Below, one piece after another: positions 1 through 8,685 of a stretch of 64,000 nucleotides of DNA; within the stretch, counting starts at the first letter, position 1, and each line of letters starts with the position of its first letter. Under the pieces are notes generated by a model that saw nothing but the letters and a program-made list of their open reading frames with translations, was not told the DNA's origin and did not search any database. The stretch comes from Cryobacterium sp. SO1 (lineage in GTDB: Bacteria; Actinomycetota; Actinomycetes; Actinomycetales; Microbacteriaceae): positions 1,240,001-1,304,000 of the forward strand of contig NZ_CP067394.1 in the NCBI RefSeq assembly GCF_004210215.2, read 5' to 3'. A program made the translations under genes and the position numbers.

Positions 1-975
1 ATCCTGGACATCTTCAGCCAGCACGCCAAGAGCCGGGAGGGCAAGGCGCAGGTCGAACTCGCCCAGCTCGCCTACCTGCTTCCCCGCCTGCGCGGTTGGG
101 GTGACTCGATGTCCCGCCAGGCCGGTGGCCAGGTGGGTGGCGCCGGGGCCGGCATGGGCTCGCGTGGACCCGGTGAGACGAAGATCGAACTCGACCGCCG
201 CCGCATCCACACCCGCATGTCGCGGCTGCGGAAGCAGATGATCGAGATGAAGCCGGCCCGCGAGGCCAAGCGCGCCAATCGCAAGCGCAACGCGGTGCCC
301 TCCGTCGCCATCGTCGGCTACACCAACGCCGGCAAGTCCAGCCTGCTCAACCGCATCACCAAGGCCGGGGTGCTCGTGGAGAACTCTCTCTTCGCCACCC
401 TCGACGCCACCGTGCGCAAGTCCACGACGGCCGACGGCCGGCTGTACACCTTCACCGACACCGTCGGTTTTGTGCGCAACCTGCCGCACCAGTTGGTCGA
501 AGCGTTCAGGTCCACCCTCGAAGAGGTCGCGGACTCCGACGTCATCATCCACGTCGTCGACGCATCCCACCCCGACCCAGCCAGCCAGCTGGCCACGGTG
601 CGTGAGGTGATCGGCGAGGTCGGCGCCAGCGACATCCACGAGCTGGTGCTGTTCAACAAGAGCGACCTGGTCGGCGACGACGACCGTCTGGTGCTGCGCG
701 GACTGGCCCCCAAGGCGATCTTCGTGTCGGCACGCACCGGTGAAGGCATCCAGGAGGTGCTGCAGGTCCTGGAAACCATGCTGCCCCGACCGGAGATCCG
801 GTTGGACCTGCTGATTCCGTACGACCGAGGCGACCTCATTCCGATCCTGCACGAGCAGGGCAAGGTGCTGGCACTGGACTACTCGGAGACCGGCACCCAG
901 GTCACCGCACTGGTCTCGCCCGGTATCGAGGCCCAGTTCACCCCGTACGTGGTGATCCCGGCCATCGCCGGCTAA
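1..975 (+). CDS. hflX: GTPase HflX, C-terminal part (5' end outside window)
   Basis: HflX is a ribosome-associated GTPase that splits stalled or hibernating 70S ribosomes. The frame is open from base 1, so the gene is cut by the window edge and the 324 visible codons lack part of the N-terminal domain. Visible signatures are the family linker GSRGPGETKIELDRRRI (nt about 160-210), the G1 P-loop GYTNAGKSS (nt 314-340), the G3 motif DTVGF, and G4 NKSD. It ends at TAA 973-975 and is followed by a hairpin. No neighbour upstream is visible. Identification is very secure; only the start is unknown. Confidence 0.95.
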   Translation: MLDIFSQHAKSREGKAQVELAQLAYLLPRLRGWGDSMSRQAGGQVGGAGAGMGSRGPGETKIELDRRRIHTRMSRLRKQMIEMKPAREAKRANRKRNAVPSVAIVGYTNAGKSSLLNRITKAGVLVENSLFATLDATVRKSTTADGRLYTFTDTVGFVRNLPHQLVEAFRSTLEEVADSDVIIHVVDASHPDPASQLATVREVIGEVGASDIHELVLFNKSDLVGDDDRLVLRGLAPKAIFVSARTGEGIQEVLQVLETMLPRPEIRLDLLIPYDRGDLIPILHEQGKVLALDYSETGTQVTALVSPGIEAQFTPYVVIPAIAG

Positions 976-987
976 GACGCATCCCGC

Positions 988-1035
988 CCGAAGGCGGCAC
1001 CCTCATCCTGAACCAGGAGCGAGTGCCGCCTTCGG
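988..1035 (+). terminator. Hairpin after hflX
   Basis: A perfect 13-bp inverted repeat (CCGAAGGCGGCAC at 988-1000 and its complement at 1023-1035) with a 22-nt loop lies 12 nt after the hflX stop. There is no long T run, so it may be a weak or Rho-assisted terminator. Confidence 0.6.
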
Positions 1036-1123
1036 CTCGTTAAGCCGTGTGAATGCGGCACGTAACATTCGGCCATGCACCAGCGCGGCCCGAACGCGCA
1101 TTGTTAGAGTCATCTCATTCGTT

Positions 1124-1147
1124 GCCGGCAGGGATATCCTGCCCGGC
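1124..1147 (+). other. Hairpin in the metF upstream region
   Basis: GCCGGCAGG at 1124-1132 can pair with CCTGCCCGGC at 1138-1147 around a short loop. It lies about 110 nt before metF and just after a possible -10 hexamer TAGAGT (about 1105-1110). I looked for cobalamin or SAM riboswitch cores here and saw none; the role is unknown. Confidence 0.3.
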
Positions 1148-1257
1148 ATGGAGCGACAGCCGAGCCCGGCACCCGCCCGCGAGCACCTGCCGGTTTGCCC
1201 GGCGGTCCGCGGCCGCCAGGCCCACCGATCTGAACCCACCATGCCGAATGAGGAACC

Positions 1258-2301
1258 ATGACCGCGAGCCCAGAATCAGCATCAACGGACCCGGCCTGTC
1301 CGCCCACCACGCCATTCTCGTTCGAGCTGTACCCGCCCAAATCGGATGCCGCCGCAACCGCACTGCACACCACCATCGACGCCCTCGCCGCGGCCGCACC
1401 CGACTTCATCTCGGTGACCTACGGGGCCAGCGGCTCCTCCCGCACCTCGTCCCTGGACGTGCTTCGCTACATCCTCCAGGCCACCCGGGTCGACCCGATG
1501 GCACACCTGACCTGCGTCGGCTCCTCGCACGCCGAGGCGAGCAGCCTGATCCGCGAGTTCCTCGACGCCGGAGTGCGGAGCTTCCTGGCCCTGCGCGGAG
1601 ACCCGCCCGAGGGGCTCGCGGAAGGCGACACCTTTCTGGGCGACCTGCAGAGCGCCGGTGAACTCGTGCAACTGATCCACCGGGTACAGGCCGAACGGGT
1701 GCCGTACCGGGAGACGCCGATCCCCGGACTGCCCCGTGCCCGCGCCGTCAAGACCGAACACGAACACGTGCGCATCGCGGTGGCCGGGTTCCCGAACGGG
1801 CACCCGCGCTCCCGGTCCACGGCGCAGGACATCGACACCCTGCTGGCCAAGCAGGCCGCCGGAGCCAACCTTGCCATCACCCAACTCTTCTTCCACGCCG
1901 ACCACTACCTGAGCTTCATCCAGCGGGCCAGGGAGGCCGGGGTGGAGTTCCCGATCCTCCCGGGGATCATGCCCGTCACCAGCCCCGGCCGGTTGCGGCG
2001 CATCCTCGAGCTCTCCGGTGAGGACCTGCCCTCCGAGCTGGCGATCCAGCTGGAGGTCGAGCCCACCGCCGAAGGTCAGCGCGAGATCGGCATCGACCAT
2101 GCCGTGACCCTGGCGCGAAAGCTCATCGCCGGCGGCGCGCCCGGCCTGCACCTCTACGCCTTCAACCAGCACGAGACCGTCCTCACCGTCCTCGACCGCG
2201 CCGGTGCTCTGGCGCCCGGCCGGTCCCAACCCGCACCCCCGACCTCGCCCAGCGCCTCTCTCGGCGTCCACACCGGCATTAACTCCACGAAGGACTATTG
2301 A
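1258..2301 (+). CDS. metF: Methylenetetrahydrofolate reductase MetF
   Basis: Reduces 5,10-methylene-THF to 5-methyl-THF, the methyl donor for methionine synthesis. The 347-aa protein has the MTHFR barrel: FSFELYPPKSD at the N-terminus, FISVTYGASGSSR, a cofactor-region motif FLALRGDPP, and ITQLFFHADHY. The last 35 residues are a Pro/Ser-rich tail outside the barrel. The ATG at 1258 follows an AGGA ribosome site. The stop TGA (2299-2301) overlaps the metE ATG, so metF and metE are probably co-translated; the enzyme supplies exactly the substrate that MetE uses. Identification is secure. Confidence 0.96.
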   Translation: MTASPESASTDPACPPTTPFSFELYPPKSDAAATALHTTIDALAAAAPDFISVTYGASGSSRTSSLDVLRYILQATRVDPMAHLTCVGSSHAEASSLIREFLDAGVRSFLALRGDPPEGLAEGDTFLGDLQSAGELVQLIHRVQAERVPYRETPIPGLPRARAVKTEHEHVRIAVAGFPNGHPRSRSTAQDIDTLLAKQAAGANLAITQLFFHADHYLSFIQRAREAGVEFPILPGIMPVTSPGRLRRILELSGEDLPSELAIQLEVEPTAEGQREIGIDHAVTLARKLIAGGAPGLHLYAFNQHETVLTVLDRAGALAPGRSQPAPPTSPSASLGVHTGINSTKDY

Positions 2302-4622
2302 TGACCACCACCGTCCCCGCATTCCCCACCGGAACGATCCTCGGCTACCCCAGAATCGGACGCCGGCGCGAACTGAAAAAGGCCGTCGAAGCCTTCTGGG
2401 CCGGCCGCATCGACACCGCCGAGCTGGAGGCGGTCGCGTGGGCGCTGCGTCGCACCACCAGGGAGCGCCTCGCCGGACTCGGCCTCGGCCGCGCCGACTC
2501 GTCGATCCCCGAGAGCTTCTCGTTCTACGACCAGGTGCTGGATGCCGCCGTCACGGTGGGCGCCGTGCCCGACAGGTTCGCGGACCTCGTTGACGCCGAC
2601 GGTCGCCTCGACCTGGCCGGCTACTTCACCCTTGCTCGGGGCGCGGGCCAGAACCTGCCCCTCGAGATGACCAAGTGGTTCGACTCCAACTACCACTACC
2701 TGGTGCCGGAGATCGGCCCCGAGACCCGGTTCCACCTCGCCAGCGACCGCATCGTGCGGGAATTCGAGGAAGCCGTCGCCGACGGTTTCCTCACCCGGCC
2801 GGTCATCGTCGGCCCGGTCACCTTCCTGCTGCTGGCCAAGCCGAGCGAAGTGGCCCCGGCCGGCTTCCACCCCCTCGACCGCCTCGACGACCTGCTGCCC
2901 GTCTACGCGACCCTGATCGAACGCCTCGCCGCGGCCGGCGCCGAGTGGGTGCAGCTGGACGAACCCGGTCTCGTGAGCGAGAGCATCGGCATCCCGCGAG
3001 ATCGCGCCCTGGCCGCCCTCGCCCAGGCCTACAAGACCCTCGGCGGGCTCGACTCCCGCCCGGCCCTGTTCGTCGCAGCCCCCTACGGCAGCCTCGACGA
3101 CGCCCTTCCCGTGCTGGCCGGCACCCCGGTCGAGGCGATCGGCCTGGACCTGGTGCGCGGCACGGTGCCGGCCGGCATCCCCGGGCTGGACGACACGACC
3201 CTCGTTGCCGGTGTCATCGACGGCCACAACATCTGGCGGGGGGACCTCGCGGCGGCATTCGACACAATCGGCCGGCTGCGCGCCCTGACCGACCGGGTCA
3301 CGGTGTCCACCTCCACCTCCCTGTTGCACCTGCCGCACGACGTCACCGACGAGACCAAGCTCGGTGCGGACCTCACCGGCTGGCTGGCCTTCGCCGATCA
3401 GAAGATCGGGCAGGTCGCCACCCTCTCTCGCGGTCTGACCGCGGGCCGGGACGCCATCCAGGCCGAGCTCGCTGCGGCCACAGCATCCCTCGCCGAGCGC
3501 CGGGTCGCACCCGGCGTGCGCGACGGTGCCGTGCGCGCCCGGCTCGACAGGCTCAGCCCGGCGGACTTCAGCCGCGGCGACTACGAGACACGGCTCGCCG
3601 CGCAGACGGCCGTGCTCAACCTGCCGCCGTTGCCGACCACCACCATCGGCTCCTTCCCGCAGACCGGCGACATCCGCCGCGCCCGTGCCCGCTTGGTCTC
3701 CGGCGAGCTGGACCCCGCCGCCTACCAGGACCTCATGCGCGCCGAGATCGACCGGGTCGTGCAACTCCAGGAAGACCTGGGCCTGGACGTGCTGGTGCAC
3801 GGCGAACCCGAACGCAACGACATGGTGCAGTACTTCGCCGAGAACCTGGACGGCTTCACCGTGACCGAGAACGGCTGGGTGCAGTCCTACGGCAGCCGGT
3901 GCACCCGACCGTCCATCCTCTGGGGTGATGTGTCCCGGCCGGCGCCGATCACAGTGGAATGGTCCAGCTACACCCAGAGCCGCACCGAGAAGCCGGTCAA
4001 GGGCATGCTCACCGGACCGGTCACCATCCTGGCCTGGTCGTTCGTGCGTGACGACCAGCCGCTGGGCGAGACCGCCCGTCAGGTCGCGCTCGCCCTCCGC
4101 GACGAGATCCGAGACCTCGAGGTTGCGGGCATCCAGGTCGTGCAGGTCGACGAGCCGGCGCTGCGGGAGCTGCTGCCGCTGAAGAAGAAGGACCACGCGG
4201 ACTACCTCGACTGGTCCGTCGGATCGTTCAGACTGGCCACCGCCGGCGTGGCCGATGCGACCCAGATCCACACGCACCTCTGTTACTCCGAGTTCGGGGT
4301 CGTCATCGACGCGATCCGCAACCTCGACGCCGACGTCACCAGCATCGAGGCCGCCAGGTCGAAGATGGAGGTCGTGGCCGATCTGCAGGCCAGCGGCTTC
4401 GACCACGGTATCGGCCCGGGCGTCTACGACATCCACTCGCCCCGCGTGCCCGGGGTGGCGGAGATCACCGAGCTGCTCGAGCGGGCGCTTGAATCGATCC
4501 CCGCCCGCCAGGTCTGGGTCAACCCGGACTGCGGGCTGAAGACCCGCGGCTACGCGGAGACCGTGGAGTCGCTGCGCAACATCGTCGACGCGACGCGCGC
4601 CGTGCGGGCGACCCTGGTCTGA
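2301..4622 (+). CDS. metE: Cobalamin-independent methionine synthase MetE
   Basis: Transfers the methyl group of 5-methyl-THF (polyglutamate) to homocysteine without vitamin B12. The protein is 773 aa, normal for the family, with two barrel halves. The N-terminal half opens GYPRIGRRRELKKA; the C-terminal half starts near LPTTTIGSFPQT. Zinc and substrate residues are visible in HTHLCYSEF and NPDCGLKTR, and the conserved QVDEPALRE is present. I start at ATG 2301, which overlaps the metF stop (TGATG); a TTG three bases upstream is also in frame but less likely. A strong hairpin terminator follows. No metH or B12 riboswitch is seen here. Confidence 0.97.
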   Translation: MTTTVPAFPTGTILGYPRIGRRRELKKAVEAFWAGRIDTAELEAVAWALRRTTRERLAGLGLGRADSSIPESFSFYDQVLDAAVTVGAVPDRFADLVDADGRLDLAGYFTLARGAGQNLPLEMTKWFDSNYHYLVPEIGPETRFHLASDRIVREFEEAVADGFLTRPVIVGPVTFLLLAKPSEVAPAGFHPLDRLDDLLPVYATLIERLAAAGAEWVQLDEPGLVSESIGIPRDRALAALAQAYKTLGGLDSRPALFVAAPYGSLDDALPVLAGTPVEAIGLDLVRGTVPAGIPGLDDTTLVAGVIDGHNIWRGDLAAAFDTIGRLRALTDRVTVSTSTSLLHLPHDVTDETKLGADLTGWLAFADQKIGQVATLSRGLTAGRDAIQAELAAATASLAERRVAPGVRDGAVRARLDRLSPADFSRGDYETRLAAQTAVLNLPPLPTTTIGSFPQTGDIRRARARLVSGELDPAAYQDLMRAEIDRVVQLQEDLGLDVLVHGEPERNDMVQYFAENLDGFTVTENGWVQSYGSRCTRPSILWGDVSRPAPITVEWSSYTQSRTEKPVKGMLTGPVTILAWSFVRDDQPLGETARQVALALRDEIRDLEVAGIQVVQVDEPALRELLPLKKKDHADYLDWSVGSFRLATAGVADATQIHTHLCYSEFGVVIDAIRNLDADVTSIEAARSKMEVVADLQASGFDHGIGPGVYDIHSPRVPGVAEITELLERALESIPARQVWVNPDCGLKTRGYAETVESLRNIVDATRAVRATLV

Positions 4623-4651
4623 TCCGTTTTCTTGAGTTCCGCCGGTAACAG

Positions 4652-4685
4652 AACAGGCCCGACCCCACGCGGGGTCGGGCCTGTT
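4652..4685. terminator. Bidirectional terminator between metE and lexA
   Basis: Perfect 15-bp stem (AACAGGCCCGACCCC at 4652-4666, complement at 4671-4685) with a 4-base loop, flanked by A and T runs on the appropriate sides. It lies between the convergent metE and lexA stops and should serve both. Confidence 0.92.
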
Positions 4686-4700
4686 TCGTGGGAACCGGGG

Positions 4701-5402
4701 CTAGACCGAACGCAACACCGCGACGACCTTGCCGAGGACCTCGGCGTAGTCGCCCAGGATCGGCTCGAAGTTGGTGTTGCGTGGCAGCAGCCAGGTGTGG
4801 CCGTCACGCTGCCGCAGCACCTTCACGGTGGCCTCGCCGTCGAGCATGGCGGCGACGATCTCACCGTTCTCCGCGGTCTTCTGCTGACGGATGACCACCC
4901 AGTCACCGTCGCAGATGGCGGCGTCGATCATCGACTCACCGACAACCTTGAGCATGAACAGCTCGCCCTTGCCGACCAACTGGCGGGGGAGCGGGAAGAT
5001 CTCGTCGATCTGCTGGTCGGCCATGATCGGGATACCGGCGGCGATGCGTCCGACGAGCGGCACCATCGCCGCGTCGCCCACCTGGATGCCGGACTGGTAG
5101 TCGTCTGCGGCGCCTGGCGTGACCTCCTCGGAGGACTGGGGCAGCTCGATGAGCACCTCCAGCGCGCGTGGCCGGTGCGGGTCGCGACGCAGGTACCCGC
5201 TCAACTCGAGCTGGTGCAGCTGGTGGGTCACGCTTGACAGCGAGGACAGGCCCACCGCGTCACCGATCTCGCGCATGCTCGGCGGATAGCCGCGGTCGCG
5301 GACCGAACGCTGGATGACGTCCATCACGGCGCGCTGTTTATCGCTCAGGCTCTTGCGGCGTCGCGTGCCGCCCTTGTCCCGAGGTGTGCTCTGTTGTGCC
5401 AC
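4701..5402 (-). CDS. lexA: SOS repressor LexA
   Basis: LexA represses the DNA-damage regulon and cleaves itself when stimulated by RecA filaments. The 233-aa protein has an N-terminal winged helix-turn-helix (about residues 18-85, with [23 protein letters not shown]) and a C-terminal S24 autoprotease. The scissile Ala122-Gly123 bond is in GRIAAGIPI; the catalytic dyad is Ser157 (GESMIDAAI) and Lys194 (EATVKVL). I start at GTG 5402, preceded by AGAGGAG at 7-nt spacing; the frame stays open far upstream but that part is the regulatory gap. It is transcribed away from the LysM gene at 5743, the arrangement seen for lexA and divS-type SOS division inhibitors in actinobacteria. Confidence 0.97.
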   Translation of the reverse strand: MAQQSTPRDKGGTRRRKSLSDKQRAVMDVIQRSVRDRGYPPSMREIGDAVGLSSLSSVTHQLHQLELSGYLRRDPHRPRALEVLIELPQSSEEVTPGAADDYQSGIQVGDAAMVPLVGRIAAGIPIMADQQIDEIFPLPRQLVGKGELFMLKVVGESMIDAAICDGDWVVIRQQKTAENGEIVAAMLDGEATVKVLRQRDGHTWLLPRNTNFEPILGDYAEVLGKVVAVLRSV

Positions 5403-5666
5403 GGTGTCGCTCCTCTGGTTAGTCGGTTGGGCTGGTGCTCGGTCTGGGGCTGGTGTTGCTAGCTGTGCGGCACGGACCGTGCCGGCACATGGTGCCACCG
5501 AAGTGCGTCTGAGAACCGTCGGCGGCAATGTCGGTGGTGTCTGTTTGAGTACTGCTACCCGATCAAAACTGTAGCCACCGAGCGACGATGTCGTAGACAT
5601 GCATTCGAGTGTGTTGCGGAATATCTCTCCACAATATCCGGAAACAGGGTTGATTGTTCGAACACT

Positions 5667-5680
5667 CGAAGATATATTCG
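5667..5680. promoter_or_regulatory. Candidate LexA (SOS) box
   Basis: CGAAGATATATTCG matches the outer bases of the Gram-positive SOS box CGAAC-N4-GTTCG, with both inner bases changed. It is palindromic in its outer four bases on each side and lies just upstream of a TAGATT hexamer between lexA and the divergent LysM gene. The palindrome TGTTCGAACA three bases upstream could be part of the same operator. Confidence 0.5.
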
Positions 5681-5691
5681 GAACATAGATT

Positions 5692-5725
5692 CGCATCTGG
5701 CCCTCCCGGCCGAGGGCCAGATGCG
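5692..5725 (+). promoter_or_regulatory. 14-bp hairpin in the 5' leader of the LysM gene
   Basis: CGCATCTGGCCCTC (5692-5705) is followed by the loop CCGGCC and its perfect complement (5712-5725). The stem ends 5 nt before the AGGAGG ribosome site (5731-5736) and 17 nt before the ATG. If present in the mRNA, it would lie directly against the ribosome site. Confidence 0.7.
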
Positions 5726-5742
5726 TTACCAGGAGGTTTGAC

Positions 5743-6141
5743 ATGAGCGCATACGCAGTGAAGCCCGGCTCCATCACCCACGCCGCGGCCAGCCACACCC
5801 GAATCAGCCCCGCCCAGGCCAGCACGCCCACCACGCACCTGCGACTGACCCGTCGCGGGCGCGCCGTGTTCACCACCCTCGCCGCGGTGCCCCTGGTGCT
5901 CGGCGCCATCGGCGTCGCCCTCAACGGCGGCATGGCCGCGGCCGAGGGCACCGCAGGCATCGGCGCGGCCGCTTTCGACTACGTCACCATCGAAGCCGGC
6001 CAGTCCCTCTGGCAGCTGGCCGAGACGATTGCCCCGTCGCAGGACCCGCGCGACGTGATCGCCGACATCGTCAACCTCAACCAGCTCGCCTCCGAGGCCG
6101 TGCAGCCCGGCCAGCGCCTCGCGCTACCCGCCGACTACTGA
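5743..6141 (+). CDS. LysM-domain membrane protein, probable SOS-linked division regulator
   Basis: A 132-aa protein with a basic N-terminal segment (RLTRRGR, residues 34-40), one hydrophobic segment at about residues 41-66, and a LysM peptidoglycan-binding domain at residues 80-129 ([19 protein letters not shown] ... [19 protein letters not shown]). The expected topology is a cytoplasmic N-terminus with LysM at the cell wall. Start ATG 5743 has a consensus AGGAGG. Position divergent from lexA is that of the small SOS-induced division inhibitors (YneA, DivS, Rv2719c), which pair a membrane anchor with a wall-binding domain. Function is inferred from this context; the domain call is secure. Its stop codon lies in the first unit of a 16-bp tandem repeat. 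Confidence 0.85.
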   Translation: MSAYAVKPGSITHAAASHTRISPAQASTPTTHLRLTRRGRAVFTTLAAVPLVLGAIGVALNGGMAAAEGTAGIGAAAFDYVTIEAGQSLWQLAETIAPSQDPRDVIADIVNLNQLASEAVQPGQRLALPADY

Positions 6142-6229
6142 TCCGGCCGACTACTGATCCGGCCGACAACTGATCCGGCCGACAACTGATCCGGCCGCCG
6201 CATGATCCGGCGCCCGCGTGATCCGGCCA
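6133..6229 (+). repeat. 16-bp tandem repeat at the 3' end of the LysM gene
   Basis: GACTACTGATCCGGCC repeats at 6133, 6149, 6165 and 6181 (the last two with GACAAC), followed by two degenerate units to about 6229. The first unit encodes the last two residues (Asp-Tyr) and the stop of the LysM protein, so each later unit repeats the gene's terminal codons. Confidence 0.85.
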
Positions 6230-6268
6230 CCGCACAGGCCCGTTGAATGAGGCCCGGCGCGGCGCAAC

Positions 6269-6274
6269 TAAGCT
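6269..6274 (+). promoter_or_regulatory. -10 hexamer for leaderless hisC
   Basis: TAAGCT ends 7 nt before the GTG start of hisC and no Shine-Dalgarno lies between, which suggests that transcription begins at or next to the start codon. Confidence 0.5.
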
Positions 6275-6281
6275 TGTTCGG

Positions 6282-7367
6282 GTGACCAGCCTCGACGACC
6301 TGCCCCTGCGTGCCAACCTCCGTGGACAAATCCCGTACGGTGCACCCCAGCTGCACGTGCCGGTGGCGTTGAACGTCAACGAGAACACCCACCCGATCCC
6401 GCCCGCCGTCGCCTCCGACATCGCGGCCGCCCTGGCCGACGCCATCCTTACCGTCAACCGGTACCCCGACCGGGAATTCAGCCAGCTGCGGGACGATCTC
6501 GCCGGCTACCTCGGCCACGGTCTCACCCGCGACAACATGTGGGCGGCCAACGGCTCCAACGAGGTTCTGCAGCAGGTGCTGCAGGCCTTCGGCGGCCCGG
6601 GCCGGTCCCTGCTCGGCTTCGCCCCGACCTACTCGATGTACTCCATTCTCGCGTCCGGCACCGATACCCGCTGGATCCCCGGCGACCGCGACGCCGACTA
6701 CGAGCTCTCGCCGGAGACCGCCGCCCGGTGGGTGCGGGAGAGCGCGCCGGACATCGTCTTCCTCTGCTCGCCGAACAACCCCACCGGCACACCGCTGTCC
6801 CTGGCGACTATCGCAGCCGTCTACAACGCCACCCCGGGCATCGTCGTGGTCGACGAGGCCTACGCCGAGTTCGCACCCGACGGCACCGACACCGCCCTGA
6901 CCCTGTTGCCGGGCCGGGAACGCCTACTGGTGTCGCGCACCATGAGCAAGGCGTTCGCGTTCGCCGGCGTACGGCTCGGCTACCTCGCCGCCGACCCGGC
7001 GGTCACGGATGCGCTGCGCTTGGTGCGGCTGCCTTATCACCTGTCCGCGCTCACCCAGGCGGCCGCCGTCGCGGCGCTGGCCCACACCGGCGAGATGCTC
7101 GCCATGGTCGACGACATCCGGGTGCAACGCGACCGGCTGGTCACCGAGCTGAGGGCTCTAGGCTTCAGCCCACTCCGCAGCAGCAGCAACTTTGTGCTCT
7201 TCGGCGGGGTCGCCGACCCGCGCGCCACCTTCGAGGCGCTCCTTCTCGACGGCATCCTGATCCGCGACGTCGGAATCCCCGGCCACCTGCGGGTCTCGGC
7301 CGGCACCGCCGCCGAGACGACCGCGTTCCTGGACGCCATCGCACGGCTCGCTCCGATAGCCGAATAA
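6282..7367 (+). CDS. hisC: Histidinol-phosphate aminotransferase HisC
   Basis: PLP-dependent class I/II aminotransferase that converts imidazole acetol phosphate to histidinol phosphate. The protein is 361 aa, the usual size. Visible motifs: NVNENTHPIP near the start, ANGSNEVL (cofactor phosphate region), CSPNNPTG, VVVDEAYAEF, and SRTMSKAFAFAGVRLGY with Schiff-base Lys223. I start at GTG 6282 rather than the upstream TTG-type codons because a TAAGCT hexamer precedes it at leaderless spacing. It heads the run hisC-hisB-hisH-priA; hisD, often upstream of hisC in actinobacteria, is not in this window. Confidence 0.95.
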   Translation: MTSLDDLPLRANLRGQIPYGAPQLHVPVALNVNENTHPIPPAVASDIAAALADAILTVNRYPDREFSQLRDDLAGYLGHGLTRDNMWAANGSNEVLQQVLQAFGGPGRSLLGFAPTYSMYSILASGTDTRWIPGDRDADYELSPETAARWVRESAPDIVFLCSPNNPTGTPLSLATIAAVYNATPGIVVVDEAYAEFAPDGTDTALTLLPGRERLLVSRTMSKAFAFAGVRLGYLAADPAVTDALRLVRLPYHLSALTQAAAVAALAHTGEMLAMVDDIRVQRDRLVTELRALGFSPLRSSSNFVLFGGVADPRATFEALLLDGILIRDVGIPGHLRVSAGTAAETTAFLDAIARLAPIAE

Positions 7368-7370
7368 ACT
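7365..7370 (+). promoter_or_regulatory. -10 hexamer for leaderless hisB, overlapping the hisC stop
   Basis: TAAACT shares its first three bases with the hisC stop codon TAA and ends 6 nt before the hisB ATG. This suggests an internal leaderless promoter within the his run. Confidence 0.5.
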
Positions 7371-7376
7371 AACGCC

Positions 7377-7994
7377 ATGAGCAATGTCACGCCCTCGCCT
7401 CGCCGTGCCCACCTGCAGCGCGAAACGAGCGAATCGAGCATCGACCTGTCGATCGACCTCGACGGCACCGGGGTGAGCGACATCCACACCAGTGTGCCGT
7501 TCTACGACCACCTGCTCACGGCCTTCGCGAAGCACTCGCTGACCGACCTCACCGTGCACGCCAAGGGCGACATCGAGATCGACGTGCACCACACCGTCGA
7601 AGACATCGGCATCGTCCTGGGTCAGGCCATCAAGCAGGCCCTGGGCGACAAGTCCGGCATCTCCCGCTACGGCGACGCGCTGGTGCCGTTGGACGAAGCC
7701 CTGGTGCAGGCCGTGGTGGACATCTCCGGGCGGCCCTACCTGGTGCACACCGGGGAGCCGGCCGGGTTCGAATTCCACCTCATCGGCGGCCACTTCACCG
7801 GCTCCATGGTGCGGCACGTCTTCGAAGCCATCGCCTTCAACGCCGCGCTCACGGTGCACGTCACCGTGGTCGGCGGCCGCGACCCGCACCACATCGCGGA
7901 GGCCGAGTTCAAGGCCTTCGCCCGCGCCTTCCGCCAGGCCAAGACCTACGACGCGCTCGTGTCCGGGATCCCGTCCACCAAGGGTGCCCTGTGA
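7377..7994 (+). CDS. hisB: Imidazoleglycerol-phosphate dehydratase HisB
   Basis: Monofunctional IGP dehydratase (205 aa) that makes imidazole acetol phosphate, the HisC substrate. The manganese-binding histidine motifs are visible: [25 protein letters not shown] and the second set in [15 protein letters not shown]. There is no fused histidinol-phosphatase domain. Start ATG 7377 is 9 nt after the hisC stop and has no clear ribosome site, in line with the TAAACT placed 6 nt upstream. The stop overlaps the hisH start (GTGA). Confidence 0.97.
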   Translation: MSNVTPSPRRAHLQRETSESSIDLSIDLDGTGVSDIHTSVPFYDHLLTAFAKHSLTDLTVHAKGDIEIDVHHTVEDIGIVLGQAIKQALGDKSGISRYGDALVPLDEALVQAVVDISGRPYLVHTGEPAGFEFHLIGGHFTGSMVRHVFEAIAFNAALTVHVTVVGGRDPHHIAEAEFKAFARAFRQAKTYDALVSGIPSTKGAL

Positions 7995-8623
7995 CCTCGG
8001 TCGTCGTCCTGGACTACGGCACCGGCAACGTGCACTCGGCCGTCAAGGCGCTCGAGCTGGCCGGCGCCGACGTCACCCTCACCGGTGACCGCAAGCTCGC
8101 CCTCGAAGCCGACGGCCTCCTCGTTCCCGGCGTCGGCGCGTTCAGCGCCGTGATGGCGGCACTGAACGACGCCCACGGTGGGGACATCATCGACAAACGC
8201 CTCTCCGGCGGGCGCCCGGTGATGGGGATCTGCGTGGGCATGCAGGTCATGTTCGAACACGGCGTCGAACGCGGCGTCGACACCGAGGGCCTCGGCGAGT
8301 GGCCGGGTACCGTCACCGCGCTGCCGGCACCGGTGCTGCCGCACATGGGCTGGAACACCGTCACCGCCGACCCCGAGTCGGTGCTGTTCCGCGGGCTGGA
8401 GGAGGAGCGGTTCTACTTCGTGCACTCTTACGCCGCCCAGGAATGGACCCTCGACGTCATGCCGCCGTTCCCGGTTCCCCGGCTCACCTGGGCCGAACAC
8501 GGAGCACCGTTCCTGGCCGCGGTCGAGAACGGCCCGTTGACGGCCACCCAGTTCCACCCGGAGAAGAGCGGGGACGCGGGCATCCGCCTGCTGAAGAACT
8601 GGCTCGGCACGCTCCGCGACTAG
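7991..8623 (+). CDS. hisH: Imidazole glycerol phosphate synthase, glutaminase subunit HisH
   Basis: Class I glutamine amidotransferase that supplies ammonia to HisF for ring closure. The 210-aa sequence has the full triad: nucleophile Cys81 in [10 protein letters not shown], His189 and Glu191 in TQFHPEKSG. The oxyanion-loop motif PGVGAF is at residues 46-51. It starts with GTG overlapping the hisB stop by 4 bases. Its partner hisF is not in this window. Confidence 0.96.
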   Translation: MTSVVVLDYGTGNVHSAVKALELAGADVTLTGDRKLALEADGLLVPGVGAFSAVMAALNDAHGGDIIDKRLSGGRPVMGICVGMQVMFEHGVERGVDTEGLGEWPGTVTALPAPVLPHMGWNTVTADPESVLFRGLEEERFYFVHSYAAQEWTLDVMPPFPVPRLTWAEHGAPFLAAVENGPLTATQFHPEKSGDAGIRLLKNWLGTLRD

Positions 8624-8685
8624 ACATCCCCAGTCGGCCGCTCACACGCTGCCGCACGAACACGAAAAGGTCACCACAGCACATC

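Larger units (their letters stand above)
5403..5742. other. Divergent lexA / LysM-gene control region
   Basis: This 340-bp gap is visibly more AT-rich than its flanks. It holds a perfect palindrome TGTTCGAACA (5655-5664), a candidate LexA box (5667-5680), a possible -10 TAGATT (5686-5691) for the LysM gene and a 14-bp hairpin (5692-5725) just before that gene's ribosome site. For lexA I see the ribosome site but cannot fix a promoter; TACAGT on the minus strand near 5570 is a weak -10 candidate. Confidence 0.6.

Noticed and set aside
1040..1257. B12 or SAM riboswitch upstream of metF-metE
   Set aside because: I looked for conserved cobalamin and SAM cores and found only one short hairpin; none of the consensus boxes is present.
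5403..5960. Upstream extension of the LexA frame to 419 residues
   Set aside because: The extension covers the regulatory gap and part of the LysM gene. The GTG at 5402 has a good ribosome site and gives the normal LexA length.
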